Of a stretch of 64,000 bases of DNA, positions 20,944 through 30,389 are shown one piece after another. Made by a program: the position numbers and the translations under genes. The stretch lies in the NCBI RefSeq assembly GCF_900188085.1, contig NZ_FZOU01000005.1:286010-350009 (forward strand), written 5' to 3'. Source of the DNA: Granulicella rosea (GTDB lineage: Bacteria > Acidobacteriota > Terriglobia > Terriglobales > Acidobacteriaceae). Position 1 is the stretch's first letter, and every line of letters starts with the position of its first letter. The notes under the pieces were generated by a model that searched no databases, had not been told where the DNA came from, and worked only from the letters and a program-made list of their open reading frames with translations.

Positions 20944-22998
20944 TCATCCCTGCCGCTCCACCAGAAACACATGCGCCGGCTGCACATCCGGTCGCAGCGA
21001 GACGAAGTTGCTGCGGTCGTGCCAGGTGTAGCTCACGCCGGTCAGCAGGTCTTCGACGACGAAGTTCTGGTCGTACGGAATCCCCAGCCGCTTCAGGTCC
21101 AGGTCGATCCAGCCGGCCTGCTCCTGCGTCGGGTCCAGGTTCACCGCGACGAGGATGATGTCCTCGCCCGCATCGCCATTCGGCGCGGACTTCGAGTAGC
21201 AGAGCAGGTTCGGGTTGTCGACCGGGTGGAAGTAAAGCGTTGCATTCGTCTGCAGCGCCGGGTGAGCGCGGCGGATGTGGTTCAGCGCGGAGACCAGCGG
21301 CGCGATCGTGTGCGGCGCCTTCGTGTCGCGCTGGCGAATCTCATACTTCTCCGAGTCCATATACTCTTCGGACTCGGTCTTGCCCGGGCTGGGCTTGGCT
21401 GGCGCGTTCTCGCCCAGTTCGTACGCCGGACCGTAGATGCCGTAGTTCGCCGTCAGCGTCGCGGCCAGAATGACGCGCTGCATGAACGCCGGCCGTCCGT
21501 AGTTCTGCAGGAAGGCGTGCAGGATGTCCGGCGTGTTGGGCCAGAAGTTCGGCCGGAAGAAGTCCGCCACCGGCGGCCGCGTGATCTCTTCGAGATACGC
21601 CTGCAGATCCGCCTTGGTCGTCCGCCAGGTGAAGTAGGTATACGACTGCGTATAGCCCGCCTTGGCCAGCGAGTACATGACGTGCGGCCGGGTGAAGGCC
21701 TCGGCCAGGAAGATCACCTCGGGGTAGCGCGCGTGCAGCGCCGTGATGACCCACTCCCAGAAGGGCAGACCCTTGGTGTGCGGGTTGTCCACGCGGAAGA
21801 CCTTCACGCCGCGCAGAATCCAGAACTCGAAGACCGAGTAGAGCTCGTCCCACAGGTTCTGCCAGTCGGGCGACTCGAAGTTCAGCGGGTAGATGTCCTG
21901 ATACTTCTTCGGCGGGTTCTCCGCATACTGGATCGAACCGTCGGGCCGGATGATGAACCAGTCCGGATGCTCCTTCACCCACGGGTGATCGGGCGCGCAC
22001 TGGAAGGCGATGTCGAGCGCCAGCTCCAGCTTGTTCGCCTCGGCCGCCGCGACCAGGCGGTCGAAGTCGTCCAGCGTACCCAGCAGCGGATGGATCGCCT
22101 TGTGCCCGCCCTCCTTCGCGCCGATCGCCCACGGGCTGCCGTGGTCGCCTTCGGCCGCGGTGGTGGAGTTGTTCTTGCCCTTGCGGAAGGCCGTGCCGAT
22201 GGGATGAATCGGCGGCATATAAAGGATGTCGAAGCCCATCGCCGCGATCTCCGGCAGCAGGCGCTCGACGTCCTTCAGCGTGCCATGCTGGCCGGGGATG
22301 GGCGAGGTCGAGCGCGGGAAGAGCTCGTACCAGCTCGAAAAGCGCGCGCGCACGCGGTCGACCCAGACGGTCAGCTCGCCCCCGGCGGAGGTCTTGTCGC
22401 TGCGCGTGGCGAACTGCAGATCGGGATACTTCGTCACGAGATCGAGAATCTGCTGTGTAATGGGATTCTCGTAGACCTCGACGTTCTTCTCCGCCATCCA
22501 GCGCAGCGATTTGGCGACCTCGTCTAACTGCTTGCTGTGGTCGCCATTCGCGCGTTCGGCGGCGCGGTCGATCAGCAGGGCGCCGGTCCGCAGGGCCAGC
22601 GGGATATCCTGCGGGACCGAGCCGGCGGCTGGGCTCGCCGGGTTCGGCTGCGCGTCCAGACGCTTCTGCAGGTCGCTGCACCAGGTGTCGAAGTGGTCGA
22701 TCCAGCCGAGGATGTAGAACTGCCACGTGCCGAGTTTGCCGGCCTCGAAACTAGCCGACCAGAGGTCGTTGTTGGTCGGCAGCATGGGCGTAAACTGCCA
22801 CTCGCCTTCGACGCCGTGGCGGTAGTAGAGCCGCGCGGCGAGGTGGTCGTGACCGTCGGCGAAGATAGCGGCGGAGACGGTGACGGTGTCGCCAAGCACG
22901 CGCCGTGCGGGGTGCCGGCCGGCGTCGACCTGCGGGGTGATCTCTTCGATGACGACGCGGCTGCGTCCCTGGACGGGCTTCGGTACGGCTGGCTTCAT
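20944..22998 (-). CDS. glgE: alpha-1,4-glucan:maltose-1-phosphate maltosyltransferase
   Basis: GlgE moves maltose from maltose-1-phosphate onto the non-reducing end of alpha-1,4-glucan. The 684-residue protein has the N-terminal beta-sandwich domain ('RVVIEEITPQVDAGRHPARR'), the GH13_3 barrel with 'DILYMPPIHPIGTAFRKGKN', the nucleophile Asp in 'GVKVFRVDNPHTKGLPFWEW', the acid/base Glu in 'VIFLAEAFTRP' and 'YTYFTWRTTKADLQAYL'. The C-terminal domain ends 'YTWHDRSNFVSLRPDVQPAH'. Length and motifs match the mycobacterial/streptomycete family. ATG 22998 was chosen as the start of the frame. It is divergent from the GH15 gene and works with TreS-Mak at 10.2-13.7 kb. Confidence 0.94.
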   Translation of the reverse strand: MKPAVPKPVQGRSRVVIEEITPQVDAGRHPARRVLGDTVTVSAAIFADGHDHLAARLYYRHGVEGEWQFTPMLPTNNDLWSASFEAGKLGTWQFYILGWIDHFDTWCSDLQKRLDAQPNPASPAAGSVPQDIPLALRTGALLIDRAAERANGDHSKQLDEVAKSLRWMAEKNVEVYENPITQQILDLVTKYPDLQFATRSDKTSAGGELTVWVDRVRARFSSWYELFPRSTSPIPGQHGTLKDVERLLPEIAAMGFDILYMPPIHPIGTAFRKGKNNSTTAAEGDHGSPWAIGAKEGGHKAIHPLLGTLDDFDRLVAAAEANKLELALDIAFQCAPDHPWVKEHPDWFIIRPDGSIQYAENPPKKYQDIYPLNFESPDWQNLWDELYSVFEFWILRGVKVFRVDNPHTKGLPFWEWVITALHARYPEVIFLAEAFTRPHVMYSLAKAGYTQSYTYFTWRTTKADLQAYLEEITRPPVADFFRPNFWPNTPDILHAFLQNYGRPAFMQRVILAATLTANYGIYGPAYELGENAPAKPSPGKTESEEYMDSEKYEIRQRDTKAPHTIAPLVSALNHIRRAHPALQTNATLYFHPVDNPNLLCYSKSAPNGDAGEDIILVAVNLDPTQEQAGWIDLDLKRLGIPYDQNFVVEDLLTGVSYTWHDRSNFVSLRPDVQPAHVFLVERQG

Positions 22999-23180
22999 GG
23001 GGTCGTTCCTATCCTGATATCTATCTCTGAAAGCTCGTTATAAATGTTGCGAAGACTGAAGTTTGTTCATCCGGGCAAACTGGCAAATCGCACACAGGCA
23101 GATTTCCGGCATCCAACGTACAGATGCGGAATGACCACACCAAGGTTACTCTCGCAACGCGAATTCAGGTTGAAGGAAGG

Positions 23181-25052
23181 ATGTACCCGGTGCCCGAAAA
23201 GTCTACCCGAGGCAAAGGCCCTCTGCACGCAGGCCCGATTGAGGACTACGCCGTCATCGGCGACTGCGAGACCGCCGCGCTGGTCTCGCGCACCGGTTCG
23301 ATCGACTGGCTCTGCTGGCCCAGCTTTTCGTCGCCCGCCTGCTTTGCCGCGCTGTTGGGCACGGCCGATCACGGCTACTGGAAGCTGGCGCCCGAGAACG
23401 CGAAGGCGAAGGCCAGCCGTGTCTACGAACCGGATACGATGATCGTCGTGACGACCTTCGAGACCTCCGGCGGCAAGGTCTCGGTCACGGACTTCATGCC
23501 CCCGCGCGGCAAGTATTCGGATGTGGTCCGCATCGTCGAAGGCGTGAGCGGCAAGGTGAAGATGCGGATGGAGCTCGCCATCCGCTTCGACTACGGCCGG
23601 ACGATCCCCTGGGTGACGCACGAAAATGGCGGACTGCACGCCATCGCGGGCGGGGACATGGTCACGCTGCGTACGGACGTCCCGCTGAAGGGCGAGGGCA
23701 TGTCGACCGTCGCGGAGTTTACCGTGAAGCAGGGCGAGCGGGTTGAGTTCACCCTGACCTACTCCAGCTCCATGAGCCCCTCGCACTCGAACAAGACGGG
23801 CAACGACAAGGTCGAGCTGCCGAAGAAGATCGACGTCCGCCAGGCCCTGAAGGATACGCGCGGCTTCTGGGAGGAGTGGACCAGCCGCAACACCTACGAG
23901 GGGCCGCACGCCGCCGTCGTCAAGCGCTCGCTGATGGTGCTGAAGGCGATGACCTACCGGCCATCGGGCGGCGTCGTTGCAGCGGTCACCACGTCTCTAC
24001 CGGAAAAGATCGGCGGCCAGCGCAACTGGGACTACCGCTATTGCTGGCTGCGCGACACCTCGTTCACGCTGCTGGTGCTGCTGCAGGCCGGCTACCGCGA
24101 AGAGGCCGAGGCCTGGCGCCGCTGGCTGCTGCGCGCCATCGCCGGCGCGCCCGGTCAGTTGCAGTCCATCTACGGCATCTGCGGCGAGCGCGAGCTGACC
24201 GAGTGGGTCGCGGACTGGCTGCCGGGATACGAGAATTCAACGCCGGTCAACATCGGCAACGGCGCGGCGAACCAGTTTCAACTCGACGTCTTCGGCGAGG
24301 TCGCCGCCGCGCTCTCGCGCACGCCCGAGGCCGATGGCGACATCAAAGTCTCGGCCAGCGCCCTGCAGGCCCAGTTGATCGACCACCTCTGCAAGGTCTG
24401 GGTCGAGCCGGACGAGGGCATCTGGGAGACGCGCGGCGGACGCAAGCACTTCACCCACTCGAAGGTCATGGCCTGGGTCGCGCTCGACCGCGCCATCAAG
24501 CACTACGAGCAGTACGACGGCGGCGGCGACATCAAACGCTGGCGCAAGAATCGCGACATGCTGCACCGGCAGATCTGCGACAAGGGCTTCAACAAGAAGC
24601 TCAACAGCTTCACCCAGTACTACGGCTCGAAGGAGCTGGACGCATCCTTGCTGCGCATCGTGCTCGTCGGCTTCCTGCCGCCGGACGACCCGCGCATCCT
24701 CGGCACCATCGCCGCGATCGAGAAGAACCTGATGCAGGACGGCTTCGTGATGCGGTACAACACGCGCAAGTCCTCCGACGGCTTGCCGCCGGGCGAGGGT
24801 GTCTTCCTCGCCTGCAGCTTCTGGCTGGTCACGAATCTCTGGTTGACCGGCCGCCAGGACGACGCGAACAAGCTCTTCGAGCGGCTGGTCGAGCTGTCGA
24901 ACGACGTCGGCCTGCTGAGCGAGGAGTACGACCCCAAGGCGAAGCGCATGCTCGGCAACTTTCCGCAGGCGCTGTCGCACATCGCGCTCGTGCATGCGGC
25001 GTTTGCGATGTCGGGTGCGTGGAAGCCGGAGCCCTATACGCCGGCGAGGTAA
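23181..25052 (+). CDS. glycoside hydrolase family 15 protein (glucoamylase/trehalase type)
   Basis: A cytoplasmic GH15 enzyme of about 623 residues; the family contains bacterial glucoamylases and trehalases. Conserved family motifs: 'GPIEDYAVIGDCETAALVSR' with 'GSIDWLCWPSF' at the N-terminus, 'RNWDYRYCWLRDTSFTLL' in the barrel (catalytic region), 'YGICGERELTEWVADWLPGY' and 'LLSEEYDPKAKRMLGNFPQA' near the C-terminus, which carries the second catalytic Glu. Start is uncertain: ATG 23124, ATG 23181 and GTG 23190 are in frame; GGAAGG lies ideally placed only for GTG 23190, and none affects the conserved region. Context with treS, glgE, treY and treZ favours trehalase or glucan hydrolysis. Confidence 0.88.
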   Translation: MYPVPEKSTRGKGPLHAGPIEDYAVIGDCETAALVSRTGSIDWLCWPSFSSPACFAALLGTADHGYWKLAPENAKAKASRVYEPDTMIVVTTFETSGGKVSVTDFMPPRGKYSDVVRIVEGVSGKVKMRMELAIRFDYGRTIPWVTHENGGLHAIAGGDMVTLRTDVPLKGEGMSTVAEFTVKQGERVEFTLTYSSSMSPSHSNKTGNDKVELPKKIDVRQALKDTRGFWEEWTSRNTYEGPHAAVVKRSLMVLKAMTYRPSGGVVAAVTTSLPEKIGGQRNWDYRYCWLRDTSFTLLVLLQAGYREEAEAWRRWLLRAIAGAPGQLQSIYGICGERELTEWVADWLPGYENSTPVNIGNGAANQFQLDVFGEVAAALSRTPEADGDIKVSASALQAQLIDHLCKVWVEPDEGIWETRGGRKHFTHSKVMAWVALDRAIKHYEQYDGGGDIKRWRKNRDMLHRQICDKGFNKKLNSFTQYYGSKELDASLLRIVLVGFLPPDDPRILGTIAAIEKNLMQDGFVMRYNTRKSSDGLPPGEGVFLACSFWLVTNLWLTGRQDDANKLFERLVELSNDVGLLSEEYDPKAKRMLGNFPQALSHIALVHAAFAMSGAWKPEPYTPAR

Positions 25053-25429
25053 ATGTTTTGCCACCCAGACAAGACGCGGGTCCTTCGCTGCGCTCAGGAT
25101 GACAGGCAACAGTAGTAGCGCTGCCCAGCCGGCCTTCATTTCACCAATCAAGCCTGTCATCCTGAGCGGACAAGCCTGTCATCCTGAGCGGAGCCGAAGG
25201 ACCTGCTTCTCCTTTCCGTCGGCAAAGATTTCCGTACGCACTCGGAGGAAATTCTTCGGCCGAAATCTGCATCTCACGTGTACGGGGATATGTATCCGCG
25301 CTCGCGAACCTGTGCGAGACGACGTGCCGAGACATGGCGCAAGACCGTGTCCGGGATCTGTACGGAACTTCTTTTTAGCAGCCTGGCAGCGCTTTCAGGC
25401 TCGATTCCGAACGAAGGGCGCCGATTCCG
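25053..25429. other. 377-base intergenic region with repeat copies and probable treY promoter region
   Basis: The left half holds family A repeat copies (25074-25206). The right half (about 25230-25429) has no gene I can support; small frames over it are translations of repeat DNA. A promoter for treY is expected here but I see no convincing -35/-10 pair. Confidence 0.5.
25074..25206. repeat. palindromic intergenic repeat, family A (composite)
   Basis: One arm reads GGTCCTTCGCTGCGCTCAGG at 25079 with following ATGACAGG. Two partial tandem copies of the reverse arm follow at about 25153 and 25175 (CTGTCATCCTGAGCGGA), the last completed by GCCGAAGGACCTGC. The extra arm copy suggests duplication or a collapsed second element. 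Confidence 0.75.
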
Positions 25430-28093
25430 ATGACGAACCACGTTTCCACCAAGACGCCGAGGTCTACCTATAGACTGCAGCTCCACAAGGACTTCACCTT
25501 CGACGACGCCGCGCGCATCGCGGACTACCTGCGGGAGCTTGGCGTCTCGCACGTCTACTGTTCGCCCTACCTGCAGGCCGCGCCTGGCAGCACGCACGGC
25601 TACGACGTCGTCGACCACCGCAAGGTCAACGAAGAGCTGGGCGGCAAGCCCGCTCATGAGCGTTTCTGCCAGCGGCTGGCGCAACTGAAGCTCGGGCAGG
25701 TGCTCGACATCGTGCCCAACCACATGTCGCTGGGCGAGCAGAACCAGTACTGGTGGGACGTGCTCGAAAACGGCGCCTCCAGCCGCTACGCCTCGTTCTT
25801 CGACATCGACTGGCAGCCCCAGGAAGAGCGGCTGCGCGACAAGGTGCTGGTGCCCGTGCTCGCCGACCAGTACGGCCGCGTGCTCGAACAGGGCGGCATC
25901 AAGGTCGTTCGTTCCGGCTCGCGCTTCCAGGTGGAGGCCGCCGGTCAGTCGCTGCCGGTCTCGCCCACGTCGCTGCCGACGTTTCTGACCAGGGCGACCG
26001 ACTATGCGAAGTCCGACACGCTCAGCTTCCTCTCGGCCTCGTTCGGACGCCTGCCCGCGGCCGAGGGCGCGGACCACCGCACGGCGCTCGCGCGGCATCG
26101 CGACAAGAACGTCCTCTACGATCTGCTGAAGCGGCTCTGCGCGGAGGAGCCCGCCGTCTGCGAGTGCATCGACCGCGCGCTGGCCGAGATGAACAAAAAC
26201 GTCATGGCGCTCGACGACTTTCTGAACCAGCAGAACTTCCGTCTTGCGTACTGGAAGGCGGCGGACCAGCAGCTCGGCTATCGCCGGTTCTTCGACGTGA
26301 ACACGCTGGTCGGCCTGCGCATGGAGCGCGAGCACGTCTTCGAGGAGACCCACGCGCTCATACTCGACTGGCTCAAGCAGGGCATCCTCGACGGCGTACG
26401 CATCGACCACCCCGACGGCCTGCGGGATCCGCTCGAATACTTCCAGCGCCTGCGCAAACACGCGCCCGACGCATGGATCATCGGCGAAAAGATACTCGAA
26501 CCGGACGAGTTCCTGCGCGACTCCTGGCCCATCGAAGGCACCAGTGGATATGACTTCCTGAACGTCGCCCTGAACCTGCTGGTCAAACCCGATGGACTCG
26601 CCGCGTTGACCCAGGTCTACGCGACCTTTACCGGCCAGCCCACCGTCTTCCCGCCCATCGCGCACGACAAAAAGATCGCCGTCGCGCAGGAGGCGCTGGG
26701 GTCCGACGTCAACCGCCTCACCTCGCTCTTCGTGCAGATCTGCGAGACCAACATCAACCAGCGCGACTACACCCGCGCGGAGATTCGCCGCGCCATCCGC
26801 GAGCTCGCCGCCTGCTTCACCATCTATCGCACCTATGTCGTGCCCTCGCGGCAGGAGATCACCACCGAGGACGTGAAGTATCTCGAAGAGGCGCGCGACT
26901 GCGCCAAGGCGCATCGGCAGGATATCGATGGCGGCCTCTTCGACTTCCTCGCGGACGTGATCGCCCTGCGCTCGACCGGAAGGCTGGAGGCGGAGTTCGT
27001 CCTGCGCTTCCAGCAGTTCACCAGCCCGGTCATGGCCAAAGGTGTCGAGGACACGGCTTTCTACTGCTTCAACCGCCTCTCCGCGATGTCCGAGGTCGGC
27101 GGCGACCCCGGCTCGGACGGCACGACCGTCGACGCCTTCCACGCCTACCAGGGGAGGATGCAGCAGACGCGCCCCGCCACCATGACGACGCTCTCCACCC
27201 ACGACACCAAGCGCAGCGACGACGTGCGTGCAAGGCTTGCCGTGCTCAGCGAGATCCCCGCGGAGTTCGAGGCCGCCATTCAAAGCTGGTCGGGCCTGAA
27301 CGACGAGTTCCGCACCGGCCCGATGCCCGACTTGAATACCGAGTACTTCTTCTACCAGACGCTGATCGGCGCATGGCCGCTGCCGGTGGATCGTGCGAAG
27401 GCCTACATGCTGAAGGCGATGCGCGAGGCCAAGCTGCAGACCTCGTGGGTGGCGAACAACAAGGACTTCGAGGACGCGATGAACCGCTTCATCGAAGGCT
27501 CGCTCGCTCATCCGCCGTTCCTCGCGGAGCTGGAGACGTTCGTCAACCGCATCCTGCATGCGGGCCGCGTGAACTCGCTCGCGCAGACGCTGGTGAAGTA
27601 CACGGCGCCGGGCGTGCCCGATCTCTACCAGGGCTCGGAGCTGTGGGACCTGAGCCTGGTCGACCCGGACAACCGCCGCCCGGTGGACTACGACCTGCGC
27701 TGCCGGCTGCTCGCGGAGATGAAGAACATGTCCGCCGCACAGGTGCTCGAACGCATGGACGAAGGTCTGCCGAAGCTCTGGACGATCCACCATGTGCTCT
27801 GCCTGCGCCGACAGCATCCGGAGCGGTTTGGGGCCGACGCCGCTTATGTGCCTGTAGCTGTTACAGGTTCAAAGGCGGATCACGCGGTGGCCTATCTGCG
27901 CGGGGATGCGGTGCTGACCGTCGTACCGCGCTGGTCGGTAGCCCTTGGAGGCGCCTGGGAGGACACCAGGTTGACGATCCCGGCAGGCGAGTGGAAGAAC
28001 GCGCTTACGGGCGCTCGCATCGCGGGCGGACCGATGCGGGTCGAAGAGTTGCTGCACCAGTTCCCGGTGGCGCTGCTGGTGCGCGAAGGCTAG
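25430..28093 (+). CDS. treY: malto-oligosyltrehalose synthase
   Basis: TreY rearranges the reducing-end alpha-1,4 bond of malto-oligosaccharides to alpha,alpha-1,1, making maltooligosyltrehalose. The 887-residue protein begins with the diagnostic '[19 protein letters not shown]' and '[20 protein letters not shown]'. Other family motifs are 'LDIVPNHMS', '[17 protein letters not shown]' (nucleophile Asp), '[16 protein letters not shown]' (Glu), 'GTSGYDFLN', '[13 protein letters not shown]' and '[15 protein letters not shown]'. Near the C-terminus '[20 protein letters not shown]' is typical. The start at ATG 25430 leaves 12 residues before the first motif, with a weak GAAGGG 13 bases upstream. 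The partner treZ follows 272 bases downstream. Confidence 0.95.
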   Translation: MTNHVSTKTPRSTYRLQLHKDFTFDDAARIADYLRELGVSHVYCSPYLQAAPGSTHGYDVVDHRKVNEELGGKPAHERFCQRLAQLKLGQVLDIVPNHMSLGEQNQYWWDVLENGASSRYASFFDIDWQPQEERLRDKVLVPVLADQYGRVLEQGGIKVVRSGSRFQVEAAGQSLPVSPTSLPTFLTRATDYAKSDTLSFLSASFGRLPAAEGADHRTALARHRDKNVLYDLLKRLCAEEPAVCECIDRALAEMNKNVMALDDFLNQQNFRLAYWKAADQQLGYRRFFDVNTLVGLRMEREHVFEETHALILDWLKQGILDGVRIDHPDGLRDPLEYFQRLRKHAPDAWIIGEKILEPDEFLRDSWPIEGTSGYDFLNVALNLLVKPDGLAALTQVYATFTGQPTVFPPIAHDKKIAVAQEALGSDVNRLTSLFVQICETNINQRDYTRAEIRRAIRELAACFTIYRTYVVPSRQEITTEDVKYLEEARDCAKAHRQDIDGGLFDFLADVIALRSTGRLEAEFVLRFQQFTSPVMAKGVEDTAFYCFNRLSAMSEVGGDPGSDGTTVDAFHAYQGRMQQTRPATMTTLSTHDTKRSDDVRARLAVLSEIPAEFEAAIQSWSGLNDEFRTGPMPDLNTEYFFYQTLIGAWPLPVDRAKAYMLKAMREAKLQTSWVANNKDFEDAMNRFIEGSLAHPPFLAELETFVNRILHAGRVNSLAQTLVKYTAPGVPDLYQGSELWDLSLVDPDNRRPVDYDLRCRLLAEMKNMSAAQVLERMDEGLPKLWTIHHVLCLRRQHPERFGADAAYVPVAVTGSKADHAVAYLRGDAVLTVVPRWSVALGGAWEDTRLTIPAGEWKNALTGARIAGGPMRVEELLHQFPVALLVREG

Positions 28094-28150
28094 ATGGTTT
28101 TGCATGGTGCGCGTAGGTACATCGTGAGGTATTGGTCGCTCTTGCTTCTA

Positions 28151-28217
28151 GGTAGGCCAAGGCTTCAGCCTTGGCATCGGGGAGTAGCAACGAAGGGGCT
28201 TTAGCCCCTGGGGTATG
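28151..28217. repeat. palindromic intergenic repeat, family B
   Basis: Two small palindromes in a row: CCAAGGCTTCAGCCTTGG and GGGGCTTTAGCCCC, with a CTTCAGCC/CTTTAGCC core shared with the copies at 37571, 52008 and 60537. Confidence 0.6.
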
Positions 28218-28256
28218 CTCTCCTGTCATGCGGCTTTGCTCAGGGTGGAAGCCGAA

Positions 28257-28333
28257 AAGCAGATCCTCTTCGAGGATGACAAACAAGAGAAGCAAAAACA
28301 ACGACAGAAGCAGATTCCCTTCGGGAATGACAA
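28257..28333. repeat. short hairpin repeat, family C, two tandem copies
   Basis: AAGCAGATCCTCTTCGAGGA followed by TGACAA and, 52 bases later, AAGCAGATTCCCTTCGGGAA followed by TGACAA. Both contain a TTCG tetraloop on a 5-6 base stem; the stem bases differ but pairing is kept (CCTC/GAGG against TTCCC/GGGAA), a compensatory change. Confidence 0.7.
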
Positions 28334-28365
28334 CAAGAGAGCAGACTTACCGAGGAGAGATCCAC

Positions 28366-30111
28366 ATGCATGAGTTTTCCATCTGGGCGCCGAGCGTCGA
28401 CAAGATCCAGCTGCGCATCGGCGAGACGACGCACCCCATGACCGGCCCGGACTCCAAAGGCTATTGGCGAGCCACGATCGAAGATGCGCGCGCCGGTACG
28501 GAGTACGCCTACCTCGTCGACGACGACCCTCACCCGTATCCCGACCCACGCAGCCTGCGCCAGTTGCAGGGCGTGCATGGGCCGTCCTGCGTCTACGACC
28601 GCAAGGCCTTCGGCTGGACCGACGATACCTGGCAGGGCCCGCCGCTCACCGGCGCCGTCATCTACGAGATGCACATCGGCACCTTCACCGTCGACGGCAC
28701 CTTCGACGCAGCGATCGAAAAGCTCGGCTACCTGCGTAAGCTCGGCGTCACGCACCTGGAGATCATGCCCGTCGCGGCCTTCGCGGGCGACCGCGGCTGG
28801 GGCTATGACGGCGTCGCGCTCTTCGCCGTGCAGGAGTGCTACGGCGGTCCCGACGGCCTGAAGCGCTTCGTCAACGCCTGCCACATCCACGGCCTCGCCG
28901 TCATCCTCGACGTGGTCTATAACCACTTCGGCCCGGTCGGCAATTACACCGGCAAGTACGGACCCTACATCACCGACAAGCACCACACCCCGTGGGGCGA
29001 CGCGATGAACTTCGAGGACAAGGGCTCGGACGAGGTGCGCCGCTTCTTCTGCGACAACGCGCTGATGTGGCTGCGCGACTTCCACGTCGACGGCCTGCGG
29101 CTGGACGCCGTCCACGAGTTCATGGACCGGTCGGCGGTAAATTTCATGGAGCAGATGTCCGCCGAGGTCGACGTCATGTCCGCCACCGTCGGACGCCGCC
29201 TGGTCCTCATCGCCGAAAGCGACCTGAACGACCCCAAGGTCGTGCGCCCGCGCGAGGCCGGCGGCTACGGCATGGACGCGCAGTGGAGCGACGACTTCCA
29301 CCACTCGCTCTTCACCCTGCTGCACGTCGAAGAGGGCGGCAAGGGCTACTACGACGACTTCGGCGCCTTCGAGTGTCTCGCCAAGTCGCTCAAGAACATG
29401 TTCGTCTACGACGGCATGTTTTCGATCTACCGCGACCGCACGCATGGCCGTCCGATCGATGGACTCTCCGCGCACCACTTCATCGGCTTCATCCAGAACC
29501 ACGACCAGGTCGGCAATCGCGCCACCGGCGACCGTCTGGAGCAGATCGTCGGCCTGGACCGCGCGATGGTCGCGGCGGGCGTCGTCATGACCGCGCCGTT
29601 CATCCCCATGATCTTCATGGGCGAGGAGTATGCGGCGTCCACGCCCTTCCTCTACTTCGCCGACCACGACGACCCGGAGATGGCGAAGCTCGTCTCCGCC
29701 GGCCGCAAGAAGGAGTTCGCCGCCTTCGGCTGGGACGACAACCAGATCCCCGACCCCGAGGCGCCCAGCACCTTTACGAACTCGCGCCTGAAGTGGGAGG
29801 AGGTCTGCGAGGGCGCGCACGCCGCGATGCTCGACTGGTACACGAAGCTGATCCACGCGCGCCGCGCCTCCAACAGCCTGAACGACGGCGACACCGGGCA
29901 CGTAAAGGTAACCTTCGACGAGGACAAGCGCTGGCTGGTGATGGACCGCGGCCTCACCCGCTCCATCTGCAACCTGGGCGACGCAGCGGAGTTCGACAAT
30001 CCCGCTGGGTTGCGCCTTCTGCTCGCGTCGAAGGAGGGCGTGGAGCTTGAGGGCGACAAGGTGCATGTGCCAGCCAACGCCTTTGTGCTTCTCTCCGGCG
30101 AGTCGGACTAG
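28366..30111 (+). CDS. treZ: malto-oligosyltrehalose trehalohydrolase
   Basis: TreZ releases trehalose from the end of maltooligosyltrehalose made by TreY. The 581-residue protein has an N-terminal CBM48-like domain ('FSIWAPSVDKIQLRIGE'), then the barrel with 'GAVIYEMHIGTFTVDGTFD', 'LGVTHLEIMPVAAF', 'GDRGWGYDGVALFAVQECYG', 'VILDVVYNHFGPVGNY', the nucleophile in 'DGLRLDAVHEF', the acid/base in 'LVLIAESDLNDPK' and 'IQNHDQVGNRATGDRL'. ATG 28366 has an excellent GAGGAGAG site 6 bases away; the frame is open to 28171 over repeat DNA. A probable terminator follows. Confidence 0.95.
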   Translation: MHEFSIWAPSVDKIQLRIGETTHPMTGPDSKGYWRATIEDARAGTEYAYLVDDDPHPYPDPRSLRQLQGVHGPSCVYDRKAFGWTDDTWQGPPLTGAVIYEMHIGTFTVDGTFDAAIEKLGYLRKLGVTHLEIMPVAAFAGDRGWGYDGVALFAVQECYGGPDGLKRFVNACHIHGLAVILDVVYNHFGPVGNYTGKYGPYITDKHHTPWGDAMNFEDKGSDEVRRFFCDNALMWLRDFHVDGLRLDAVHEFMDRSAVNFMEQMSAEVDVMSATVGRRLVLIAESDLNDPKVVRPREAGGYGMDAQWSDDFHHSLFTLLHVEEGGKGYYDDFGAFECLAKSLKNMFVYDGMFSIYRDRTHGRPIDGLSAHHFIGFIQNHDQVGNRATGDRLEQIVGLDRAMVAAGVVMTAPFIPMIFMGEEYAASTPFLYFADHDDPEMAKLVSAGRKKEFAAFGWDDNQIPDPEAPSTFTNSRLKWEEVCEGAHAAMLDWYTKLIHARRASNSLNDGDTGHVKVTFDEDKRWLVMDRGLTRSICNLGDAAEFDNPAGLRLLLASKEGVELEGDKVHVPANAFVLLSGESD

Positions 30112-30154
30112 TCGGACTGTTTGTCCTGAGTCGTTTAGAAAATCGTTTCCCCGC

Positions 30155-30201
30155 AAAGGCCGTGCCCGGGTTCTTCATCAAGAACTCAGGTACGGCCTTT
30201 T
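30155..30201 (+). terminator. probable terminator after treZ
   Basis: AAAGGCCGT (30155-30163) pairs with ACGGCCTTT (30192-30200); an inner TTCTT/AAGAA pair tightens the loop. The stem ends in TTTTA, so the T tract is short. Confidence 0.5.
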
Positions 30202-30389
30202 ACTATGGCAGCTATTGAAATTGGCGCCGGGGATGAGAAACTTTTGCGACACTGGAGCGTATCTCTAAAGAGCGGATCTCCGGCGTTGTCCTTTTGGAAT
30301 GACCAGCTTGGTCGCAGGATTGGGAATGGGCAGGCCATGTCGCCGCCTCGATGCCCGCCGCTATTTGAATGTGGACAAGGATGTTGAAC

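Noticed and set aside
25274..27817. 847-codon open frame on the minus strand opposite treY
   Set aside because: It is the complement of a clear treY gene, has Arg/Val/His-rich nonsense composition and no motif; high GC leaves such frames open.
28240..30156. 638-codon minus-strand frame opposite treZ
   Set aside because: Shadow of treZ; no recognisable domain.
30205..30387. 60-codon frame between treZ and the DUF5666-like gene
   Set aside because: No ribosome binding site, no conserved features, overlaps a likely leader region; composition unlike neighbours.
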